From positions 186,001 through 250,000 of the forward strand of contig NZ_FNRG01000003.1 in NCBI RefSeq assembly GCF_900107835.1: DNA of 64,000 nucleotides, read 5' to 3'. Below the pieces are notes generated by a model. That model had not been told where the DNA came from. It did not search any database and saw only the letters and a program-made list of their open reading frames with translations. This document shows, piece after piece, positions 9,077-16,003 of this stretch (positions are counted from its first letter, which is position 1; each line of letters begins with the position of its first letter). The DNA is from Oribacterium sp. KHPX15. Its GTDB lineage: Bacteria > Bacillota > Clostridia > Lachnospirales > Lachnospiraceae. The translations under genes and the position numbers were made by a program.

Positions 9077-11494
9077 ATGATTGAATTAATTGCAGCACAT
9101 CAACTGAATATAATGCTGGCACTCGGGAGTATATGCGGTATGACTGCATTTTTCAGTCTTATCTCCCGATTCATCAGTGTGCATAGAAAAGCTTCTCTTA
9201 TAGGCATGGAGCTTTCTGCCATGGTGCTCCTGTTCGCTGACAGATTTGCATATATTTATCGCGGACAGGCTGACTCAATGGGCTTTTTTATGACCAGAAT
9301 CAGTAATTTCCTTGTATTCAGTATGACTATAGGGGTTATCTTTTCGGTTAACCAGTACATAAAGGATGTGTGCACCCACGAAGGCGGATCCGAAAAAGTT
9401 CCCGGAGTTCTGTACGTTAATGATGAACTGGCAGCCATAGGCATTCTTCTCATCATTGTTTCCCAGATAACCGGATTTTATTACATGTTTGATGAAAGCA
9501 ACTATTATGTAAGATCCCCGGGCTTTGCCGTCAGCTATATCGTTCCGTTCCTCATGGCTATACTTGAGCTGTCGGTGGTACTTAAGCATTACCGTCGTCT
9601 GAGAAAGAAACTCTTTGTTCCACTTGTGATTTTTTCCATAATGCCAATAGCAGCCAGTGTCATACAGCTTTTTGTTTATGGTATTTCAATGATCAACATC
9701 TGTCTTTCTGTAATGGTGGTGATCATCTATATCTTCGTTCTCATGGATATGAATGAATTCGTTGAGCGGGCCCACAGAGTGGAAATGGAAAGTCTGCGTC
9801 AGGAAAAGATGAGTATGAAGAGAATGTTTGACCAGACTGCCAATGCCTTTGTTGCGGCAGTAGAGAAAAAGGATCCATTCCTGCATGGCCATGCAGCAAG
9901 AGTTGCTGATATCGCCAAAAAGATCGCAAAACAAAGCGGTAAAAATGACGAGGATTGTGAAAAGATCTATTACGCGGCATTGCTACATGATATCGGCATG
10001 ATCGGTCTTCCGGACAGTCTTATAGGAAAAACCGACAACCTTACTGAAGAGGAGTATGAGATCGTTAAAAAGAAGCCCCTTATGAGCTGGGAGATTCTTT
10101 CCAGTATTACAGAATATCCGTTTCTCAGTCAGGGAGCACATTACAGCTATGAAAGATATGATGGCAAGGGTTATCCGGATGGACTGTCCGGGACCCAGAT
10201 ACCTGAGATCTCACGTATCATTTCCGTGGCCAATTCCTATGACGCCATGGTGACGGAAAAACGTTTCAGAGGGCCGCTTCCAATGCAGATAGTCAGGGAA
10301 GAGCTTCTGAATGAATCCGGCGGACAGTTTGATCCTGAGTTTTCACAGATCATGATACAGATAATAGATTCTGAAAGCAGAGAACTTCTGGACGGAACCG
10401 ATGCCACCATCGAAAAAGAGCTTAAGTGTGAGAAATACAGAGACAATGTTACTGTGGGCATACCTATATCCAATGATATAAGTAAGCTGAGATTCAAATG
10501 TACGGCATTTGATAAGGACAAGGGAACAGCATTACCCTCCATCATACTGTTTGAATCCTTTGACAGACATATCCACAGCAATGCAAAATCCATCGAAGCG
10601 TATAAATATTACGAGTATGGTGAACTGTGGTTTGATGGGCACATCATCTCAACCGGAGCCAGAAATACCGAGGTGAAGCTTACTGAAAATACTTATGTAT
10701 ACAGCCGGTCACATCGGGACGATATGGAAACTTCAGACAGTGCGGCTACTGCCGACAAAGATACTGCGGAACATTTCTATGAGATCGTTATGGGAAGATA
10801 TGAGGATCATATCAAGCTGCAGCTGAGAAGTGCCGAAAGTACAGTTGATGCCATAGTTGCACTTCCGAGTAAATCAAAGCTCTCGTTCCTGGGTCTTACC
10901 GGTGAAAACTGTTGCATCTACGATATCGAGGTGGAGCAGACCGAAGACAGTGTTAAGGAGGGGGATATCCCGCGTATCGCAGAGGAGGTAAGCTATATCG
11001 ACAGACTGTCCTCGGATATGCCCAATGTTCAGGTGGATCGTAACAGATCTGCTTCAACCGCAGCAATTGAGATCAAGGACTGGACACAGTTAAGATTCCA
11101 CTCAATGAGTCTTCCTTCCGCAAGCCTTGTCTGGGACTGTCCTTATATAGTCATTTATACATCTGAGGACAAAAAGATAAACGGTAAAGGTTATCATGAA
11201 TATGCTCTTATCAAGCTGAATGGTGAAAATGAGAATTCCGATGAGTATGCCGAGAACAAGTTCACCATGAGAAAGACAGAGGTCTTTACCAACTGGGAAG
11301 ACTGGAAGCGTCTCAATAAGGACGGAGTGGAGTATGAGGTTGTTCTGCTGCGCCGTGGCAACCGTGTGACACTGGATTCTGAAAATCTCGGAATTTTCAT
11401 CGAAAATATCACCAGGATCCGGGACGGCAACAAGAAGGTTTACGCCGCCATCACCGGAAATCAGGTGGCGATCACGGATATCCGAATACAGTAA
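9077..11494 (+). CDS. Membrane protein with divergent HD-GYP domain and unknown C-terminal domain
   Basis: 805 aa. Residues about 10-225 contain about seven membrane helices, then a short linker helix and an HD-GYP-like domain (about 255-430). LHDIG and DGKGYPDGLSG are present, but several metal-site residues differ from the family pattern: the HP His is Lys333, the HH pair before ER is Ser357-Tyr358, the ADxFDAL Asp is Asn386 and the HDIGK Lys is Met. This suggests a weak or lost phosphodiesterase activity or a ligand-binding role. Residues 445-805 form a large beta-rich region I do not recognise. RBS GGAAGG lies 6-7 bases ahead of the ATG. Last gene of the signalling cluster. Confidence 0.82.
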   Translation: MIELIAAHQLNIMLALGSICGMTAFFSLISRFISVHRKASLIGMELSAMVLLFADRFAYIYRGQADSMGFFMTRISNFLVFSMTIGVIFSVNQYIKDVCTHEGGSEKVPGVLYVNDELAAIGILLIIVSQITGFYYMFDESNYYVRSPGFAVSYIVPFLMAILELSVVLKHYRRLRKKLFVPLVIFSIMPIAASVIQLFVYGISMINICLSVMVVIIYIFVLMDMNEFVERAHRVEMESLRQEKMSMKRMFDQTANAFVAAVEKKDPFLHGHAARVADIAKKIAKQSGKNDEDCEKIYYAALLHDIGMIGLPDSLIGKTDNLTEEEYEIVKKKPLMSWEILSSITEYPFLSQGAHYSYERYDGKGYPDGLSGTQIPEISRIISVANSYDAMVTEKRFRGPLPMQIVREELLNESGGQFDPEFSQIMIQIIDSESRELLDGTDATIEKELKCEKYRDNVTVGIPISNDISKLRFKCTAFDKDKGTALPSIILFESFDRHIHSNAKSIEAYKYYEYGELWFDGHIISTGARNTEVKLTENTYVYSRSHRDDMETSDSAATADKDTAEHFYEIVMGRYEDHIKLQLRSAESTVDAIVALPSKSKLSFLGLTGENCCIYDIEVEQTEDSVKEGDIPRIAEEVSYIDRLSSDMPNVQVDRNRSASTAAIEIKDWTQLRFHSMSLPSASLVWDCPYIVIYTSEDKKINGKGYHEYALIKLNGENENSDEYAENKFTMRKTEVFTNWEDWKRLNKDGVEYEVVLLRRGNRVTLDSENLGIFIENITRIRDGNKKVYAAITGNQVAITDIRIQ

Positions 11495-11589
11495 AGTGTC
11501 ATACCGTACGCCGAAGCCGGCGGGCACCTACTTCTATAATTGATTTTTAAAAGATAGATGCATGCTTATAATATAATATCTCCTGGTGG

Positions 11590-11618
11590 TTGACCGGTTC
11601 TGATTTCAGTGGTATGAT
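11590..11618 (+). promoter_or_regulatory. Sigma-A promoter of the queD operon
   Basis: TTGACC (11590-11595), 17-base spacer, TATGAT (11613-11618). Five of six matches at both boxes with optimal spacing. Predicted transcript start near 11625, giving a leader of about 220 bases. Confidence 0.75.
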
Positions 11619-11638
11619 ACAGCTTCGAAAACTAAAAA

Positions 11639-11676
11639 TGACAGTTCATTTGTACCTTCCTGTCACTAAACAAAAC
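11639..11676 (+). ncRNA. Candidate preQ1-I type riboswitch aptamer
   Basis: A 6-bp stem (TGACAG 11639-11644 with CTGTCA 11660-11665) encloses a loop beginning TTC and containing TTTG; the A-rich tail (ctaaacaaaacc, from 11666) contains CAAA that can pair with TTTG to form an H-type pseudoknot. This is the layout of preQ1-I aptamers (P1, pyrimidine-rich L1, A-rich tail, P2), and the operon makes preQ1. The 15-base loop is longer than usual and the terminator is about 110 bases away, so the call is tentative. Confidence 0.42.
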
Positions 11677-11788
11677 CAGGACTACCTTTTTAAATATGTG
11701 ATGATCCGTCTATATATACCAGTTTATAATAGAGGATCTTTATAGAGGATTGGTTTATACCGGCCTCTTTATGTATTTGGATTTTGTG

Positions 11789-11817
11789 TAGCTCTGCGTA
11801 TGCAGAGCTATTTTTTT
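11789..11817 (+). terminator. Intrinsic terminator inside the queD leader (attenuator)
   Basis: A 9-bp perfect stem (11789-11797 with 11802-11810), loop GTAT, seven Us. It is downstream of the promoter at 11590 and only 30 bases before the queD start, so read-through must be controlled, which is the main reason to expect a riboswitch upstream. Confidence 0.85.
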
Positions 11818-11847
11818 GCAGTTAAATCTTAATCGATGGGAGAATTT

Positions 11848-12267
11848 ATGTTTTATCTTAAATCGGAATCAAGCTTTGATGCCGCTCATTTTCTAAAGGG
11901 CTATGAAGGAAAATGCAGCAATATCCATGGACACAGATGGAGAGTTGTGGTGGAGATAAAGGGAGATAAGCTTAGTGAAGAAACTCAGACCAGGGGAATG
12001 CTGGTGGACTTTTCGGATCTGAAAAAGATTGTGAAGGAGCTTTGTGACAAGTTTGATCACACACTTATATATGAAGAAGGTTCATTAAAGGAAGCAACTG
12101 TTAAGGCACTTCTTGATGAGGACTTCAGGCTGAATGCAGTTCCTTTCAGACCTACGGCGGAGAACTTCTCAAAGTTCTTTTATGATAGTGTTGAGGCTTC
12201 CGGATTTGATGTTAACAGGGTTTCTGTATATGAAACTCCAAATAACTGTGCTTGCTATGAGGGCTAA
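11848..12267 (+). CDS. queD: 6-carboxy-5,6,7,8-tetrahydropterin synthase QueD
   Basis: 139 aa. Converts 7,8-dihydroneopterin triphosphate to 6-carboxytetrahydropterin, the second step towards preQ1. The zinc ligands are visible as FDAAHFL (His) and NIHGHRW (His-x-His), with Cys in KCSNIHGH, the usual MLVDFSDLK and FDHTLIYE segments, and the C-terminal VSVYETPNN. The ATG at 11848 is chosen because GGGAG (11838-11842) lies 5 bases ahead; the in-frame ATG at 11836 lies directly before that site. First gene of a five-gene operon; queE starts three bases after its stop. Confidence 0.95.
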   Translation: MFYLKSESSFDAAHFLKGYEGKCSNIHGHRWRVVVEIKGDKLSEETQTRGMLVDFSDLKKIVKELCDKFDHTLIYEEGSLKEATVKALLDEDFRLNAVPFRPTAENFSKFFYDSVEASGFDVNRVSVYETPNNCACYEG

Positions 12268-12270
12268 CGA

Positions 12271-12999
12271 ATGAAGGTTGTTGAGAAATTTGTAAGCATT
12301 AACGGCGAGGGAACGAGAGCCGGTGAGCTTGCGGTATTTATACGTTTTAAAGGCTGCAATCTGGCATGCAGTTATTGCGATACCATGTGGGCCAATGAGA
12401 AGGACTGTCCGTTTACGGAGATGTCACAGGAAGAGATCCTTGATTATGTAAAATCAACGGGAGTGAAGAATGTCACCCTCACCGGTGGAGAACCGCTGCT
12501 ACAGGAGGGCGTTGACAGGCTTATAGATTTGCTGCTGGATTCAGACCTCAGAGTGGAGATCGAAACCAACGGGGCGGTGGATCTGAAGCCGTTTATACGG
12601 AATTCGGTTTCTGATAGTGAGAACAAGGCAGCTATGGGCGGTTCAGAAGAAAACGGCAGAATTCTATCCACAAAGTCTAAAAGGCCTGTGTTTACCATGG
12701 ACTACAAGCTTCCGGGAAGTAAATGTGAAAGCCGGATGCTTCACAGCAACTTTGAGCTCCTGGATAAACAGGATACTGTTAAGTTCGTTTCCGGAAGTAT
12801 CGAGGATCTGGATAGAGCAAAAAACATCATAGAGACCTATGATCTTACAAACAGATGCCACACCTACCTTAGTCCTGTATTCGGAAGCATTGAGCCGGTG
12901 GACATGGTTGATTATATGATAAAAAACAACATGAATGATGTGAGACTTCAGATACAGCTTCACAAGGTAATCTGGGATCCCAATAAAAGAGGTGTTTAA
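12271..12999 (+). CDS. queE: 7-carboxy-7-deazaguanine synthase QueE (radical SAM)
   Basis: 242 aa. Radical SAM enzyme that contracts 6-carboxytetrahydropterin to 7-carboxy-7-deazaguanine. The N-terminus VEKFVSINGEGTRAG and the cluster motif CNLACSYCD (Cys-x3-Cys-x2-Cys) are diagnostic, followed by TLTGGEPLLQ, the SAM-binding GGE motif. It ends directly against the next start codon at 13000, consistent with translational coupling. Second gene of the preQ1 operon. Confidence 0.95.
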   Translation: MKVVEKFVSINGEGTRAGELAVFIRFKGCNLACSYCDTMWANEKDCPFTEMSQEEILDYVKSTGVKNVTLTGGEPLLQEGVDRLIDLLLDSDLRVEIETNGAVDLKPFIRNSVSDSENKAAMGGSEENGRILSTKSKRPVFTMDYKLPGSKCESRMLHSNFELLDKQDTVKFVSGSIEDLDRAKNIIETYDLTNRCHTYLSPVFGSIEPVDMVDYMIKNNMNDVRLQIQLHKVIWDPNKRGV

Positions 13000-13572
13000 A
13001 TGATAGATAAAAAAGCTATAGAAGAGCATATACGCGGTATTCTGATCGCCCTTGGTGATGATCCGAACAGAGAGGGTCTCCTGGAGACTCCCAAGCGGGT
13101 TGCCGAGATGTATGCAGAAGTTTTTGAAGGCATGAATTATACAAATCATGAGATTGCCGAGATGTTTGACAAGTCTTTTGAAGAGGATCTTCAGGGTACA
13201 AGCAGTGTTGGCAGGGTTGTGGTTATGAAGGACATAGACATTTTCTCCTACTGCGAGCATCATCTTGCCCTCATGTACGATATGAAGGTTAATGTTGCCT
13301 ACGTGCCGAAGGGCAAGGTAGTGGGACTATCCAAGATCGCAAGAGTCTGTGATATGGTAGGCAGACGCCTTCAGCTTCAGGAAAAGATCGGCAAGGACAT
13401 CGCGGATATAATGATCGAGATAACCGGCAGCGAAGATGTTGCAGTAACTATTGAGGGCTGCCACAGCTGCGTGACAGCAAGAGGAATCAAAAAGCATAAC
13501 ACTAAGACCTTTACCGCTGAGCTTAGAGGCGAGTTCAAAACAGACCCGAGCCTCCAGATGTATCTGAGATAG
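13000..13572 (+). CDS. folE: GTP cyclohydrolase I FolE
   Basis: 190 aa, the normal length. Converts GTP to 7,8-dihydroneopterin triphosphate, the entry substrate for QueD. Family marks are [15 protein letters not shown], the zinc-binding YCEHHLA and [10 protein letters not shown], and the substrate loop [11 protein letters not shown]. Its position inside the queuosine operon suggests it feeds preQ1 synthesis, although the product also serves folate synthesis. It abuts queE. Confidence 0.95.
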   Translation: MIDKKAIEEHIRGILIALGDDPNREGLLETPKRVAEMYAEVFEGMNYTNHEIAEMFDKSFEEDLQGTSSVGRVVVMKDIDIFSYCEHHLALMYDMKVNVAYVPKGKVVGLSKIARVCDMVGRRLQLQEKIGKDIADIMIEITGSEDVAVTIEGCHSCVTARGIKKHNTKTFTAELRGEFKTDPSLQMYLR

Positions 13573-13585
13573 AAAAGGAGATTTT

Positions 13586-14272
13586 ATGAAAGCAATGGTT
13601 CTATTAAGCGGAGGGGTGGATTCCACCACAGCCCTCGGTATGGCAGTAGATAAATATGGAAAGGATAATGTCATAGCATTAACTGTTTCCTACGGCCAGA
13701 AGCATGACAAAGAGGTTAATGCAGCCACCGCGGTAGCGAAGCACTATGGGGTAGAGCATCTGTTTCTTGATCTTAAAAAGATTTTTGAATACAGCAATTG
13801 CTCTCTTCTTAAGCAGTCAACAGAGGAGATTCCTGAGGAATCTTATGCAAAGCAGATCGAGGAGACCGGTGGAAAAGTTCCTGTAAGCACTTATGTTCCT
13901 TTCAGAAACGGTTTGTTCCTTTCTTCGGCAGCAAGTCTTGCTCTCAGTAAAGACTGCGGCGTGATTTATTACGGCGCACATTCCGATGATGCGGCAGGAA
14001 GTGCTTATCCTGACTGCTCGCCGGTATTTAATGAGCATATGAGTGCTGCTATCTGGGAAGGTTCAGGCCATCAGCTGAAAATCGAGGCTCCCTTTGTAAA
14101 TATCACTAAGAAAGATGTGGTAAAGATCGGACTTGACCTGAAGGTCCCCTACGAGCTTACCTGGTCCTGCTATGAAGGAGGGGATAAGCCCTGCAGAAAG
14201 TGCGGAACCTGCATAGACCGTGAGGCAGCATTTGAGGCAAACGGAGTTGTAGATCCGCTTTTGGCGGAATAA
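13586..14272 (+). CDS. queC: 7-cyano-7-deazaguanine synthase QueC
   Basis: 228 aa. ATP-dependent conversion of 7-carboxy-7-deazaguanine to preQ0. The PP-loop LLSGGVDSTTAL is at residues 6-17, with VSYGQKHDKE after it, VPFRNGLFLS in the middle and the C-terminal zinc site CYEGG...CRKCGTC. RBS AAGGAG lies 7 bases ahead. Fourth gene of the operon. Confidence 0.96.
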   Translation: MKAMVLLSGGVDSTTALGMAVDKYGKDNVIALTVSYGQKHDKEVNAATAVAKHYGVEHLFLDLKKIFEYSNCSLLKQSTEEIPEESYAKQIEETGGKVPVSTYVPFRNGLFLSSAASLALSKDCGVIYYGAHSDDAAGSAYPDCSPVFNEHMSAAIWEGSGHQLKIEAPFVNITKKDVVKIGLDLKVPYELTWSCYEGGDKPCRKCGTCIDREAAFEANGVVDPLLAE

Positions 14273-14345
14273 AGGTTTGAAGAGGGGATTAAACGGAAGA
14301 CTCCAAAAAGGTCTGATTATAGAAATAAGAGTGGCGAGGTAAACA

Positions 14346-14828
14346 ATGAGAGAAAACGAAGGTTTAACATTACTGGGAAACCAGCAGGTAAAATATAAGT
14401 ACGAGTATGATCCGTCAGTGCTTGAGAGCTTTGATAACAAGCATCCGGAGAATGACTATTTTGTAAAGTTCAACTGTCCGGAATTTACATCACTCTGTCC
14501 TATCACAGGTCAGCCGGATTTTGCGACTATTTACATATCTTATGTACCGGGGAAGAAGATGGTAGAGAGCAAGAGCCTGAAGCTTTATCTATTCTCATTC
14601 AGAAATCACGGCGATTTCCATGAGGATGTGGTCAACGTGATCATGAAGGATCTTATCAAGCTTATGGACCCGAAGTACATCGAGGTTTGGGGCAAGTTCC
14701 TTCCCAGAGGCGGACTTTCCATCGATCCGTACTGCAACTATGGCAAGAAGGGCACCGAGTGGGAAAAGGTGGCCTGGGACAGACTCACAAAACATGATAT
14801 GTATCCAGAAATGATTAATAACAGATAA
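14346..14828 (+). CDS. queF: NADPH-dependent preQ0 reductase QueF
   Basis: 160 aa, the short unimodular type. Reduces the nitrile of preQ0 to the aminomethyl of preQ1. The thioimide-forming Cys is in [14 protein letters not shown] and the QueF motif follows in [21 protein letters not shown]-terminus [13 protein letters not shown] is typical. It closes the preQ1 operon and is followed by a strong terminator. With all five genes present the cell can make preQ1 from GTP; tgt, queA and queG/queH are not in the window. Confidence 0.95.
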   Translation: MRENEGLTLLGNQQVKYKYEYDPSVLESFDNKHPENDYFVKFNCPEFTSLCPITGQPDFATIYISYVPGKKMVESKSLKLYLFSFRNHGDFHEDVVNVIMKDLIKLMDPKYIEVWGKFLPRGGLSIDPYCNYGKKGTEWEKVAWDRLTKHDMYPEMINNR

Positions 14829-14833
14829 AATCT

Positions 14834-14862
14834 CAGCCGGGGCATCATGCCCCGGCTGTTTT
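14834..14862. terminator. Terminator between queF and the convergent hydrolase gene
   Basis: An 11-bp GC-rich perfect stem (14834-14844 with 14848-14858), loop TCA, followed by TTTT. It lies 5 bases after the queF stop. Confidence 0.85.
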
Positions 14863-14936
14863 GACTCACTTTTGAAATCATATGTTTTGAGTCATCCTTG
14901 ACGCTGGCTTTCCAATGGATTTCACAGGTTTAGCTA

Positions 14937-15698
14937 CTATTCCGGACTGAAAAATTCCTGGATCTTCTGAATTGCGAAGTCCATGTACTGTGGGTTTGAG
15001 AATGGGTGGTCGGCATTTTCCACTTCAATAAGTTCGATGACGTTATTCTCGGAGAATTCCCTTGCGACCTCTATGGGGGCCATTTCATCCTTTGTGCCGT
15101 GGATCATGAGGATCTCGTCGGCGTAGTCCATGAAGTCCCAGGTGCTGACATCATGAATTTTCAGATCATCGAGAAACTCCAAAGAGATTTTGATCTTCCT
15201 GTCGTAGCCCCGGAGGATTTCCTTTCCTTTGTTGAGAACCGTCCAGTCATCATCGGTGATCCGGGAGGTCATGGAATCGTAGAGCTTTATGGCAGGACAC
15301 CGGAATACGATTCTCTTAAAGGAATTATCCCCTTTTTCATGAAGATATCTCAGGGTAATATAGGCGCCGAAACTTGAAGAATAATTGTAAACTTCATCGG
15401 CTCCCATTTCGTTCCGGATATGCTCTGTAACAAGTCGCATGTATTCCAGACATTCATCAATTATCAATTTATTCCGGGCATCCTTTCCGTGGCAGGGCCA
15501 GTCAAAGCAGACAACGCCGAAGCCTTTGTACTTGGTAGTAATCCTGTCCGCAAATTTCTCAATAGCTTTATTGTCCTTGTTTCCGCCGAAGCCATAGGTT
15601 GCCAGTACGATGTGTTTCAGATCATGAGGAGTTTTGTCAAAATAGAGCTTGCAACGAATGCTGAAGCCTTCTTCATTTATATCAAATAATTTTTCCAC
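14937..15698 (-). CDS. Alpha/beta hydrolase
   Basis: 253 aa, no signal peptide. Serine hydrolase fold: YGFGGNKDN near the start (oxyanion-loop region), the nucleophile strand YNYSSSFGAYITL, the acid HGTKDEMAP and the base NADHPFSNP near the C-terminus. The nucleophile elbow reads SSSFG, i.e. the first Gly of GxSxG is Ser. Such proteins are esterases or peptidases of unknown substrate. RBS AAAGG on the minus strand about 10 bases ahead. Convergent with queF; no functional link to it is evident. Confidence 0.8.
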   Translation of the reverse strand: MEKLFDINEEGFSIRCKLYFDKTPHDLKHIVLATYGFGGNKDNKAIEKFADRITTKYKGFGVVCFDWPCHGKDARNKLIIDECLEYMRLVTEHIRNEMGADEVYNYSSSFGAYITLRYLHEKGDNSFKRIVFRCPAIKLYDSMTSRITDDDWTVLNKGKEILRGYDRKIKISLEFLDDLKIHDVSTWDFMDYADEILMIHGTKDEMAPIEVAREFSENNVIELIEVENADHPFSNPQYMDFAIQKIQEFFSPE

Positions 15699-16003
15699 TT
15701 ATTTTACCTTTCATATATTGAACCAAAGTCATCTATTCATATAAGATCAAAGTCAAACCGGTATTCAGTTTTTCCATTTCAGTATTCAGTTCTTCCGTTC
15801 CGGTCGGGAGCTTTCCCAGATTAAAATATCCTTAGCTAATATAGCATATTTCACGTTCAGTAGATTTTTAATTATATAAATCTGCTAATTATATATAAAA
15901 ATCTGTCGATAAAAACTACAGTACTATAGAAGAAAAGTTATTTCTATGTATGCATAAATGAGGATCTGACTTTCTATTTATAAGATTTTCATTAAATACA
16001 GGA
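15699..16003. other. Intergenic region between divergent hydrolase and GGDEF-EAL genes
   Basis: About 305 bases, AT-rich. It contains a 15-base direct repeat with 21-base period (15761-15775 and 15782-15796, one mismatch) and a 9-bp inverted repeat (15862-15870 with 15896-15904). No unambiguous promoter was identified. Confidence 0.4.

Larger units (their letters stand above)
11495..11847 (+). other. Leader region of the queuosine-precursor operon
   Basis: A 353-base gap. It holds a promoter (11590-11618), a candidate preQ1-I aptamer (11639-11676), a second imperfect hairpin (agagg 11744-11748 with cctct 11764-11768) and an intrinsic terminator (11789-11817), all before queD. Arrangement promoter - structured leader - terminator - biosynthetic operon is that of transcription attenuation. 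Confidence 0.6.

Noticed and set aside
11744-11768. Second preQ1-I aptamer candidate (AGAGG/CCTCT)
   Set aside because: The stem matches the B. subtilis-type P1, but the tail lacks the A-rich run and no pseudoknot partner was found.
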